Origin: CBFHMJ01 sp965656875
GTDB lineage: Bacteria; Pseudomonadota; Gammaproteobacteria; Enterobacterales; Alteromonadaceae
Direction: 5' to 3'
Assembly: GCA_965656875.1 (NCBI GenBank)
Contig: CBFHMJ010000015.1
Span: 91,526 to 155,525, forward strand
Length of the DNA: 64,000 nt
Part shown: piece after piece, positions 28,190 through 36,894 of the stretch
Layout of the letters: every line of letters begins with the position of its first letter
Numbering within the stretch: position 1 is the stretch's first letter
The notes under the pieces: generated by a model
The model's database searches: none
Seen by the model: only the letters and a program-made list of their open reading frames with translations
What the model was told of the DNA's origin: nothing
Made by a program: the position numbers and the translations under genes

Positions 28190-28498
28190 ATGGAAATTCA
28201 ATCAGCATTTGCGTCTGGTCTTCAAGGTTTCCAGCAAGCATCGAGAGGCGTTACTGAAGCCACTGCAAATATTAATAATCGAGCAGCGGAAGAGCGTAAT
28301 CTGGAGCAGGAAAGGCAAGCTCAAGACGTTAACCAGGGGCAACAACCGCAACAGGCTCAAGCCCAAACGCCTCAGTCGCCAACGATTGAGAGCCAGCTTG
28401 TTCGATTAACAACGGAAAGTAACATCGCTGAAGCCAATGTACGTTCAATTGAAACAGCTGATGAAGTGTTAGGTAGTTTGATAGACGTAACCGTCTAA
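28190..28498 (+). CDS. small protein with flagellar rod/hook-type C-terminus
   Basis: 102 aa, not recognised as a named family member. The centre (about 45-65) is Q-rich and low complexity. The last about 35 residues (LVRLTTESNIAEANVRSIET, then ADEVLGSLIDVTV) resemble the conserved C-terminal helix of FlgE/F/G-type axial proteins (pattern ANxxxIxTADExLGxLLD). No signal peptide. It lies 25 nt upstream of the SprA-type gene, so the two are probably co-expressed. No other flagellar gene is nearby. Confidence 0.6.
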   Translation: MEIQSAFASGLQGFQQASRGVTEATANINNRAAEERNLEQERQAQDVNQGQQPQQAQAQTPQSPTIESQLVRLTTESNIAEANVRSIETADEVLGSLIDVTV

Positions 28499-28523
28499 CG
28501 AGTAAGAGAGTTCACGCACTGAT

Positions 28524-29573
28524 ATGAATATTGTCACTCAATATCCAAATATCAATTTTAATACTGCGAATGTCGCTACGGAGTCTGTCCGTAAAGACAA
28601 TCAGCAGCGTGAGCGTATACCTAAAACGGTAGAATCAGAGTCAAGTCCTGCAGAGCGTGGCGTTACGAGAGAACAGACTGAACGTCAGGCACCTTTAACA
28701 TACTCACCACAACAACCTGATCAACAGCAACCCGCAGAAAACCAGCAAGCTGAACGACAACAAGCTGAATCTGAGCGGGAAGAAGCTGAAGGTAATGAAC
28801 AGGAACGCGATCAACGCCAGGAACAAGAACAGGAAAGGCGTCAGGAAGAACAGGTTCAACAGAAAGTCACCGAGCTGAAAGACCGGGATCGTGAAGTGCG
28901 TCTACACGAGCAGGCACATGCGTCAGTCGGTGGACAGTATGCAGGTAGCCCTTCTTATACATTCGAACGAGGTCCGGATGGTGCGAATTACGCAGTAGCA
29001 GGGGAAGTTCCAATTGATGTAGCTCCGGTTGCTGGCGATCCGGAAGCAACGATTCGAAAAATGCAGCAGGTTCGGGCTGCAGCGTTGGCACCGGCAGAAC
29101 CTTCAGGACCGGATAAAGCAATAGCCAGCGAAGCATCTCAGAAAATGGTAGATGCCAGAGCTGAGATGACGCGTCAGATTACTGAGCGTGTCAGTTCTGA
29201 TAATAATAGTGGTGATACTGAACAAGTTGATAACAGTGGGAGTGATGTGCAGGTTAATCAAGCGACTGGCACGCAAGCTTCCGGCACTGTTGACGGAGTT
29301 TCGGCCTCTGACGGTGCATCACGAGTCGCTGAAGCATCTGTCGTGGCTCCTCCGCCTCCACCAAGAGCGTCGGCTCAGTCTGATATCGACTTATCGGATT
29401 TAGGTAGTGGATCTGCTGGCTTATCGACAGCACGTCGCTCTCTGCGTGAAACCGCTGATATGCCGGATTTATCTTCAAGAAGCGGCGATGTTAATGCAAG
29501 AGCAGCAAGAGTCGAGAATTTTTATCAGAAAGTTTCTGTGCCAAACTTCCCGCAATTTACTCAATCGGCATGA
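28524..29573 (+). CDS. putative metalloprotease of the SprA/CJM1_0395 family
   Basis: 349 aa. The N-terminal third (about 60-115) is very rich in Q, E and R. The conserved core starts at EVRLHEQAHASVGG with an HExxH-type site (H128, E129, H132), followed by YAGSPSYTFERGPDGANYAV, AGEVPIDVAPVAGDPEATI and KMQQVRAAALAPAEPS, which is the signature of the SprA-related family (Pfam SprA-related). The C-terminus is Ser/Ala-rich. Proteolytic activity has been proposed from the motif only. Followed by a strong terminator. Confidence 0.85.
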   Translation: MNIVTQYPNINFNTANVATESVRKDNQQRERIPKTVESESSPAERGVTREQTERQAPLTYSPQQPDQQQPAENQQAERQQAESEREEAEGNEQERDQRQEQEQERRQEEQVQQKVTELKDRDREVRLHEQAHASVGGQYAGSPSYTFERGPDGANYAVAGEVPIDVAPVAGDPEATIRKMQQVRAAALAPAEPSGPDKAIASEASQKMVDARAEMTRQITERVSSDNNSGDTEQVDNSGSDVQVNQATGTQASGTVDGVSASDGASRVAEASVVAPPPPPRASAQSDIDLSDLGSGSAGLSTARRSLRETADMPDLSSRSGDVNARAARVENFYQKVSVPNFPQFTQSA

Positions 29574-29620
29574 TTTGAATTATCAGACGAAAAAAACACA
29601 TAATCAAAAGTAGAAAAACG

Positions 29621-29649
29621 AAAAAGGCTCCGATTAAGGAGCCTTTTTT
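29621..29649. terminator. bidirectional terminator
   Basis: Stem GGCTCC/GGAGCC extended by flanking A and T runs, between the SprA-type gene and the convergent tex gene. Confidence 0.9.
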
Positions 29650-29667
29650 ACGTGTATCGATCGTGCT

Positions 29668-32001
29668 TTATTTCTTCGTTTTAGCGAATGCTTCAGCAAA
29701 TGCAGCACTCATTGCGCTATTGGCATTACTTTGTTGTTTGCCTGAATTCCGGTTTCCTTTATTACCCTGTCCTCGTGGTTTACGATCCTGTGATGCTGGT
29801 TTCGCGTCTTTATTACCTGTTGGTGCAGGTGTCTCATCCATTCTCATCGTTAGGGCGATACGCTTTCTGTTAACGTCGACATCCAGAACTTTCACGTTAA
29901 CGATGTCACCGGCCTTAACCACTTCGTGCGGATCGGATACGAATTTATCCGTTAGCGATGAAATGTGGACCAGGCCATCCTGGTGAACGCCAACATCAAC
30001 AAACGCACCAAAATTAGTGACGTTAGTTACAACACCTTCCAGCTTCAAGCCCGGTTTTAAATCACTGATTTGTTCAATGCCTTCCTGGAAGGTAGCTGTT
30101 TTAAACTCAGGGCGAGGGTCACGTCCAGGCTTTTCTAACTCAGCAAAGATATCTGTCAGTGTAGGTAAGCCGATATCGTCGGTGACGAAGTCTTCTGGTT
30201 TTAAAGAAGATAGTGAAGAAGCATTGCCAATCAGGCCTGACACATCCTGCCCTGACTTTGCCGCAATAGCTTTTACGGTTTGATAGCTTTCAGGGTGAAC
30301 CGATGACGCATCAAGTGGATTCTCACCCTCATTAATACGCAGGAATCCGGCGCATTGTTCAAATGCTTTCGGCCCAAGACGTGATACTTTTTTCAGCTGT
30401 GTTCTGTTGTTAAATTTACCGTGTTCGTCACGCCAGCTAACAATGTTCTGGGCTAATGTTTTATTCAATCCAGAAACACTCGCCAGTAATGGTACTGATG
30501 CCATGTTCAGGTCAACGCCAACCGCATTTACACAATCTTCGACGACTGCGTTAAGGCTTTTGGCCAGAGAGCTTTGACTGACGTCATGTTGATATTGCCC
30601 AACACCGATTGATTTAGGTTCGATTTTCACCAGTTCAGCTAATGGATCTTGCAGACGGCGGGCAATAGAAACGGCACCACGCAACGAAACATCTAAATCC
30701 GGGAATTCAGCCGCCGCAAATTCACTGGCAGAATAAACGGAAGCGCCAGCTTCACTAACCATGATTTTGTTAAGTGATTTTTCAGGATTGGCTTTAATGA
30801 CTTCTGCAGCCAGTTTGTCTGTTTCACGAGATGCAGTACCGTTACCAACTGCGATCAGTTCAATCTTATGCTGACGAACCAGTTGAGTCAGGGTTCGGAC
30901 TGATTTATCCCAATGATTTTGAGGTGCATGAGGGTAAATAGTGGCTGTATCAAGTAACTTTCCTGTCTGGTCGACAACCGCAACTTTCACACCGGTTCGT
31001 AGTCCTGGATCAAGACCTAATGTTGTTTTTGGACCTGCCGGAGAGGCCATCAATAAATCATGTAAGTTTCGAGCAAATACATGAATGGCGTCTTTTTCGG
31101 CGTTTTCTCGAATATCGCTAAGTAATTCGTTTTCAAGGTGAGTGGATAATTTGATTTTCCATGCCCACTGAACCACCGTTTTTAGCCAGTTATCCGCCGC
31201 TTTATTGCCGAGGTTAAGGTTTAGATGGTTGCAGATAATGCTTTCACAAAATGAATGTCTAACCGGTTTTTCTTCAGTGGGGTCGGCATCAACGGTCAGA
31301 TTTAAGAATCCTTCGTTGCGGCCTCTGAACATGGCAAGCGCACGATGTGAAGGAACTTTGCTAAGTAATTCATGGTGATCAAAATAGTCACTGAACTTTT
31401 GGGCTTCTTTTTCTTTGCCCTCAAGGACGGTACTGCTCAACTCAGCATTTTTCTTCAGGTACTGGCGCAACGTTAACAGGAGTTCCGCATCTTCTGCGAT
31501 ACGTTCCATCAAAATATATTTTGCACCGTCCAGCACAGCCTTTGTGTCTGCAAACCCTTGATCGGGGTTAAGGTAATCGTTAGCCAGGGTTTCAGGATCG
31601 TTATCCCGGTCATTAAACAGCGCGTCAGCTAAAGGAGCCAGTCCTGCTTCCGTGGCGATTTGTCCTTTAGTTCGACGTTTGGGTTTAAAAGGAAGATAGA
31701 GATCTTCAAGGCGAGTTTTGTTATCTGAATCAAGGATTTGTTTTTCAAGTTCTGGTGTCAGTTTTCCCTGTTCTGTAATTGACTTCAGGATAACCTGACG
31801 ACGTTCTTCCAGCTCGCGTAGATATGAGAGGCGACTTTCAAGCTGTCTTAGCTGGGTATCGTCCAGACCACCCGTTGCTTCTTTACGATAACGAGCGATA
31901 AATGGAACAGTTGCACCTTCATCCAGTAATGAAACTGCTGAGAGAATTTGCTCATGCCGGGCATTGATTTCAGTTGCCAGCTGCTGAGAAATATTGGACA
32001 T
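29668..32001 (-). CDS. tex: Tex family RNA-binding transcription accessory protein
   Basis: 777 aa from the ATG at 32001 (AAGGT site about 10 nt upstream), which gives the usual N-terminus (SNISQQLATEINARHEQ). A longer frame from 32073 has no family support. Order: helical N-terminal Tex domain, YqgF/RNase H-like domain (TTLGLDPGLRTGVKVAVVD), helix-hairpin-helix region (VDLNMASVPLLASVSGL) and an S1 RNA-binding domain near the C-terminus (FGAFVDVGVHQDGLVHISSL), then a basic low-complexity tail. E. coli YhgF equivalent; linked to transcription-translation coupling. In E. coli it also neighbours greB. Confidence 0.96.
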   Translation of the reverse strand: MSNISQQLATEINARHEQILSAVSLLDEGATVPFIARYRKEATGGLDDTQLRQLESRLSYLRELEERRQVILKSITEQGKLTPELEKQILDSDNKTRLEDLYLPFKPKRRTKGQIATEAGLAPLADALFNDRDNDPETLANDYLNPDQGFADTKAVLDGAKYILMERIAEDAELLLTLRQYLKKNAELSSTVLEGKEKEAQKFSDYFDHHELLSKVPSHRALAMFRGRNEGFLNLTVDADPTEEKPVRHSFCESIICNHLNLNLGNKAADNWLKTVVQWAWKIKLSTHLENELLSDIRENAEKDAIHVFARNLHDLLMASPAGPKTTLGLDPGLRTGVKVAVVDQTGKLLDTATIYPHAPQNHWDKSVRTLTQLVRQHKIELIAVGNGTASRETDKLAAEVIKANPEKSLNKIMVSEAGASVYSASEFAAAEFPDLDVSLRGAVSIARRLQDPLAELVKIEPKSIGVGQYQHDVSQSSLAKSLNAVVEDCVNAVGVDLNMASVPLLASVSGLNKTLAQNIVSWRDEHGKFNNRTQLKKVSRLGPKAFEQCAGFLRINEGENPLDASSVHPESYQTVKAIAAKSGQDVSGLIGNASSLSSLKPEDFVTDDIGLPTLTDIFAELEKPGRDPRPEFKTATFQEGIEQISDLKPGLKLEGVVTNVTNFGAFVDVGVHQDGLVHISSLTDKFVSDPHEVVKAGDIVNVKVLDVDVNRKRIALTMRMDETPAPTGNKDAKPASQDRKPRGQGNKGNRNSGKQQSNANSAMSAAFAEAFAKTKK

Positions 32002-32144
32002 AAATTGATTTACCTTGACTGATGTTTGCGTCAATACAGGTGAAGTCAGTTTCACCCGCGAAATATGCGGCAATTTTGCTATCTGGCCTGTCTAAAGTCC
32101 AATGTTATTACCACACAGCCTTAACAGACCTATGATGATTGAGA

Positions 32145-32621
32145 TTATTCAGCCTGATAATTGATGCTGATAATCCACCAGGCAGTCATACCATTTGGTG
32201 TTTTAACCTGCGCCTCATCATCGACTTCTTTACCTAAAAGCGCTCTGGCCATCGGGGCGTCAATCGAAATATAGTCTTTTCGACCATAGATTTCATCCAC
32301 ACCAACGATTTTGAATTTCAGTTGTTCTTCTTGTTCATTTTCAACTTCAACCCAGGCACCAAAGTACACTTTGCCTTCTTGCTCAGGTGAATATTCAACA
32401 ACTTTTAAGTCTTCCAGTCGTTTGCGTAAATAGCGTACTCGACGGTCAATTTCACGCAGACGTTTTTTATTGTATTGATAATCGGCATTTTCACTTCGAT
32501 CACCGAGACTTGCGGCCCAGGCGACTTTTTTCGTCACTTCCGGACGCTCTGTTCGCCATAAGAAATCAAGTTCGTCCTTAAGTTTCTTATGGCCTTCAGG
32601 GGTAATAAGATTGGTTTTCAC
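32145..32621 (-). CDS. greB: GreB transcript cleavage/elongation factor
   Basis: 158 aa. N-terminal coiled coil (LITPEGHKKLKDELDFLWR, EVTKKVAWAASLGDRSENAD with the acidic tip) and C-terminal FKBP-like domain. GreB rather than GreA because of the WRTERPEVTKKVAWAAS and QYNKKRLREIDRRVRYLRKR segments. Rescues backtracked RNA polymerase. Divergent from ompR, as in enterobacteria. Confidence 0.96.
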   Translation of the reverse strand: MKTNLITPEGHKKLKDELDFLWRTERPEVTKKVAWAASLGDRSENADYQYNKKRLREIDRRVRYLRKRLEDLKVVEYSPEQEGKVYFGAWVEVENEQEEQLKFKIVGVDEIYGRKDYISIDAPMARALLGKEVDDEAQVKTPNGMTAWWIISINYQAE

Positions 32622-32797
32622 AGTGTAGCCCTGTTATTGGTTTATAAGGCGTTTATATGTCTGACAGGCTCAAAATTCAATTCTGAAGTTTGATAAACCA
32701 TTAAACTTTGTAACAAATCAATCAAACCGAGTAATTTGTGATTAATCAGTAATGACTTATAGTGGCCCTATTCCAAGTTTAATCGCGTGGGGAAGAG

Positions 32798-33520
32798 ATG
32801 AGCGGAGAAACGACCAAAATTTTAGTGGTAGATGATGACATGCGCTTGCGTGGGCTGCTTGAGCGCTATTTGGTAGAACAAGGATTTATCGTGCGTTCAG
32901 TAGGAAACTCTGAGCAAATGGATCGTCTGTTAGAGCGTGAAAATTTTCATTTGATGGTACTTGATCTCATGTTACCGGGTGAAGATGGACTTTCTATCTG
33001 TCGTCGTTTACGTCAAAAAGAAAATGAAATTCCTATTGTCATGCTGACGGCGAAAGGTGATGAGGTTGATCGAATTATTGGCCTTGAGTTAGGTGCGGAT
33101 GATTATTTACCAAAACCATTTAACCCAAGAGAACTATTAGCACGGATCAAAGCGGTATTGCGTCGTAAAGCGAAAGAAATACCTGGTGCGCCTTCGACCG
33201 AAGAAAGTGTTGTGCAATTTGGCGAGTTTTCATTAAACCTGGCTACGCGTGAAATGCGTAAAGGGGATGAAGAAATTCCGTTGACCAGCGGTGAATTCGC
33301 AGTATTAAAAGCACTGGTTACACATGCCAGAGAACCTTTGTCGCGTGACAAGTTAATGAATTTAGCCCGAGGCAGGGACTATAGTGCGCTTGAACGAAGC
33401 ATTGATGTTCAAGTATCTCGATTACGTCGCATGTTGGAAGTCGATCCGGCAAAACCTCGCTACATTCAAACGGTATGGGGTTTAGGATATGTCTTCGTGC
33501 CTGACGGCGGCGAATCTTAA
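32798..33520 (+). CDS. ompR: OmpR response regulator
   Basis: 240-aa regulator. Receiver with phosphoacceptor D56 in LMVLDLMLPGEDG, lysine in LPKPFNPREL, and a winged-helix domain containing LTSGEFAVLKALV and ERSIDVQVSRLRRML, closely matching E. coli OmpR. Responds to osmolarity through EnvZ. Ribosome site GGGGAAG precedes the ATG. The envZ gene follows 6 nt downstream. Confidence 0.96.
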   Translation: MSGETTKILVVDDDMRLRGLLERYLVEQGFIVRSVGNSEQMDRLLERENFHLMVLDLMLPGEDGLSICRRLRQKENEIPIVMLTAKGDEVDRIIGLELGADDYLPKPFNPRELLARIKAVLRRKAKEIPGAPSTEESVVQFGEFSLNLATREMRKGDEEIPLTSGEFAVLKALVTHAREPLSRDKLMNLARGRDYSALERSIDVQVSRLRRMLEVDPAKPRYIQTVWGLGYVFVPDGGES

Positions 33521-33526
33521 TAAACC

Positions 33527-34831
33527 ATGAGACTCTTTCCAAAAAGCGCCTTTGGGCAAACAGTTTTTCTGATAGGCGCTCTTCTACTAATCAATCAGGT
33601 TGTTTCCTACATTTCTGTCGCATTGTATGTGATCAAGCCCAATGTCCAACAGTTAAACTACTTGCTGGCCCGGCAAATCAAAGTGGTTTTTATTGATGTT
33701 GATATTAAAGATCCTGAGGTTGCGTGGCATTTACGTAAACGTTTTCATGAGGCTACCGGCATTGAAGTGTTTAACTGGTCGGAAGCGAGAAGAAACGGTG
33801 TTGATCAGGCTCGCGTTTATAATTTTTTATCGGATGAAATTAGTCAGCATTTGGGAGGAAAAGCCGAAGTCAGAGTGTCACAAGGTGAAAATTACTTGTT
33901 CTGGATAAGACCTCCACAAGCCCCTCACTTGTGGGTCAGGATTCCGGTTAGTGGCTTTGATGAAAGTAATTTTTCGCCACTCATTATGTATTTGGTTGTT
34001 ATCGGATTTTTGAGTGTTGTTGGTGGTTGGATTTTTGTACGACAATTGAATAAACCATTAAAGGCATTGCAGAACGCTGCTATTGATGTTGGTAAAGGGC
34101 GAATTCCTGAAAAGCTGGAAGAGCAAGGTTCTACCGAAATTGTGGAAGTAACCCGAGCGTTTAATCATATGACAACCGGGGTGAAACAACTGGAGCAAGA
34201 TCGCTCAGTATTAATGGCTGGTGTTTCTCATGATTTAAGAACGCCATTGACGCGTATTCGTCTGGCGACAGAAATGATGTCTCAGGAAGATGATTACCTG
34301 AAAGAGGGTATCATCAATGATATAGATGATATGAATGCCATTATCGATCAGTTTATCGATTTCATTCGTCATCACAAACACGAAGAGCTTCAACGAGAAG
34401 ACATCGAAGCGCTCATTTCTGAAGTGGTATCGGCAGAGAGTTATACCAATCGTGCTATTGAATTCCAGCCAACTGATAATTTGCCAGACGTTCCGGTTCG
34501 ACATGTAGCTATTAAGCGAGTGTTAACTAACTTGATTGAGAATGCGATTAAATACTCCGATGGTCGAATTGAGGTTAAAGCTGCTTATATCATGGAAACG
34601 AAACAAGTCGCTATTTCAGTGCTTGATGATGGACCGGGGATTCCTGATGATCAAATGGAGGCTTTATTCCAGCCATTCACACAAGGTGATGCGGCTCGTG
34701 GCACCGAAGGCAGTGGACTTGGTTTAGCGATCATTAAACGAATCGTTAATAATCACAAAGGTGAAGTTACATTATCTAATCGTCCTGAAGGTGGATTGGA
34801 AGCAAGAGTATTATTGCCAGTAGAGACGTAA
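33527..34831 (+). CDS. envZ: EnvZ osmosensor histidine kinase
   Basis: 434-aa inner-membrane kinase. Two membrane segments (about 11-35 and 160-180), a periplasmic domain between them, HAMP linker (PLKALQNAAIDVGKGRIPE), H235 in MAGVSHDLRTPLTRIRLATE, N box (NLIENAIKYS), DDGPGIPDD and GSGLGLAIIKRIV. Paired with ompR in an operon. Followed by a strong terminator. Confidence 0.96.
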   Translation: MRLFPKSAFGQTVFLIGALLLINQVVSYISVALYVIKPNVQQLNYLLARQIKVVFIDVDIKDPEVAWHLRKRFHEATGIEVFNWSEARRNGVDQARVYNFLSDEISQHLGGKAEVRVSQGENYLFWIRPPQAPHLWVRIPVSGFDESNFSPLIMYLVVIGFLSVVGGWIFVRQLNKPLKALQNAAIDVGKGRIPEKLEEQGSTEIVEVTRAFNHMTTGVKQLEQDRSVLMAGVSHDLRTPLTRIRLATEMMSQEDDYLKEGIINDIDDMNAIIDQFIDFIRHHKHEELQREDIEALISEVVSAESYTNRAIEFQPTDNLPDVPVRHVAIKRVLTNLIENAIKYSDGRIEVKAAYIMETKQVAISVLDDGPGIPDDQMEALFQPFTQGDAARGTEGSGLGLAIIKRIVNNHKGEVTLSNRPEGGLEARVLLPVET

Positions 34832-34876
34832 GCTTGAAGTAATGAACAGATGTTTATTTTTTCATGGCATTAAATG

Positions 34877-34903
34877 AAAAAGGGCTCGAAAGAGCCCTTT
34901 TTT
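34877..34903. terminator. bidirectional terminator between envZ and pckA
   Basis: Stem GGGCTC/GAGCCC with a GAAA loop, extended by an A run and a T run. Serves the two convergent genes. Confidence 0.9.
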
Positions 34904-34939
34904 GATCGCGTTGTTTACACAAGGATTTATTGAAAGTGA

Positions 34940-36481
34940 TTAAGCTTTCGGACCTGCATCAACGATTTCTTCTGAAACGTCATATTTTTTGAAGTTTTCA
35001 GCAAAGTCAGTCGCTAATTTTTGTGCATAAACTTTATATTTTTCTTTGTCTTCCCATGTGTTTTCAGGAACCAGTAAGTTGCTGTCAACACCTGGAATTT
35101 CAACTGGTACGTCAAGATTCAGCACATCGATATGCTGAGTTTCAACGTCTGCAAGTGAACCAGAAACGATAGCATCGATAATCGCACGAGTTGTAGGAAT
35201 ATCGAAGCGTTTACCCGTACCGTATGGACCGCCAGTCCAGCCAGTATTGACCAGATAGACTTTACTGTTGAATTCACGAACACGCTTCATCAGAAGCTCG
35301 GCATAAACACCAGCAGGACGTGGGAAGAATGGCGCACCAAAACAGGTAGAGAACGTAGATTCGATGTCTGCGGTAGAACCAATTTCAGTTGAACCAACTT
35401 TAGCGGTGTAACCACTCAGGAAATGGAAAGCAGCAGCTTGTTCGCTAAGAACGCTAACTGGTGGAAGAACGCCACTTACGTCACATGTCAGGAATACCAC
35501 TGAACGAGGTTCACCCGCTCGGTTCAATTCAACACGCTTTTCGATGTGCTCAAGAGGGTATGCTGCACGGGTGTTTTGAGTCAGGCTGCTATCTGTGTAA
35601 TCCGGTGTACGAGATTCTTTATCAAGAACGACGTTCTCCAGAATTGTACCGAATCGGATAGCATTCCAGATGACAGGTTCGTTCTTTTGAGACAGGTCGA
35701 TACATTTCGCATAACAACCGCCTTCTATATTGAATACACTGCCAGGTGCCCAGCCATGTTCATCATCACCGATAAGGAAGCGTTTAGGATCGGCTGAAAG
35801 AGTGGTTTTACCTGTACCAGATAAACCGAAGAATAATGTTACATCACCTTCTTCTCCCACATTGGCTGAACAGTGCATTGGAAGCACGCCTTTTTCAGGT
35901 AGAAGGAAGTTTTGTACAGAGAACATGGATTTTTTCATTTCGCCTGCGTAGTGCATGCCGGCAAGAAGCACTTTACGCTGAGCAAAATTAATGATGACGA
36001 CGCCATCGCTGTTAGTACCATCACGTAGCGGTTTGCACACAAATGAAGGTACATTCAGGATTTGCCAACCAGGTTTGTCTTCTTTATTCCAGTTCTGAGG
36101 AACAATGAATAAATTTTTAGCAAAAACCTGATGCCAGGCTGTTTCAGTGGTAACAACCAGAGGAAGATAGTGCTCCGGGTCTGCACCCACTTCTAAATGT
36201 GATACGAAATGGTCACGCTCTTTGATGTAGTCTTCAACTCTTGACCATAGCGCATCGAATTTCTCTGCGTCGAATGGTTGGTTGATATTTCCCCATTGAA
36301 TATCGTTTTCAGTTCCAGGTTCTTTAACGATAAATCTGTCTAATGGAGAACGGCCTGTTCTGCGGCCTGTGTTGGAGACGAACGCACCATTTGATGCAAG
36401 TGTGCCTTCGTTTCTTTGGATTGCGTGTTCGATAAGTTCCGCGACTGTCAGATCAACATAACGAGTTGCGCTGGATGTCAT
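34940..36481 (-). CDS. pckA: phosphoenolpyruvate carboxykinase (ATP)
   Basis: 513-aa gluconeogenic enzyme converting oxaloacetate and ATP to PEP. Seen: FVSNTGRRTGRSPLDRFIV near the N-terminus, MHYAGEMKKSMFSV, the kinase P-loop FFGLSGTGKTTLSADPKR, then IGDDEHGW and VFNIEGGCYAKC with metal and substrate ligands, and TGWTGGPYGTGKRFDI. Length is normal for the ATP-type enzyme. It is single-gene, ends at a terminator shared with envZ, and fits growth on organic acids as implied by the acetate-type block. Confidence 0.97.
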   Translation of the reverse strand: MTSSATRYVDLTVAELIEHAIQRNEGTLASNGAFVSNTGRRTGRSPLDRFIVKEPGTENDIQWGNINQPFDAEKFDALWSRVEDYIKERDHFVSHLEVGADPEHYLPLVVTTETAWHQVFAKNLFIVPQNWNKEDKPGWQILNVPSFVCKPLRDGTNSDGVVIINFAQRKVLLAGMHYAGEMKKSMFSVQNFLLPEKGVLPMHCSANVGEEGDVTLFFGLSGTGKTTLSADPKRFLIGDDEHGWAPGSVFNIEGGCYAKCIDLSQKNEPVIWNAIRFGTILENVVLDKESRTPDYTDSSLTQNTRAAYPLEHIEKRVELNRAGEPRSVVFLTCDVSGVLPPVSVLSEQAAAFHFLSGYTAKVGSTEIGSTADIESTFSTCFGAPFFPRPAGVYAELLMKRVREFNSKVYLVNTGWTGGPYGTGKRFDIPTTRAIIDAIVSGSLADVETQHIDVLNLDVPVEIPGVDSNLLVPENTWEDKEKYKVYAQKLATDFAENFKKYDVSEEIVDAGPKA

Positions 36482-36894
36482 TAGGGGTTGCTCCTATTCA
36501 AAAGGTACAGGATGTGAAAGGTTGTTCTTTTCAGGCGCCGCTATTGTATTACATGTAAGGTATTTATTCGACAACTAAACAGCCGCATTTTTACGCCAAA
36601 ACAGTAACTTCACTTTATATTTACGATTTTGCAAACATGGATTATGTCTCTGAAAAGTATACTCATGTGATGTTGTTAATTCTGCTTAATTAGCATGAGA
36701 TGAATTTCCTTAAATGCGACCAAATAAGATAACGGTTAATTTACATTTGTCTGAAAAGTGTATACAGTCGGCGGTGGGGTAAGTTCATGTAATACCGTTT
36801 AGTTTCCTTTTTAATGCTTATCAGGATTTCTATTCGGTAATTTTATAAGCAAAACATTCAATAAATGTAAATTTATTGAACTTGGAGGTAGATA
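36482..36894. other. divergent intergenic region pckA / large subtilase
   Basis: 413 nt, AT-rich, holding the promoters of both divergent genes. A TTTACA-15 nt-TATACA pair around 36740-36767 could be a plus-strand promoter but the spacing is short. No RNA structure or repeat recognised. Confidence 0.35.
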
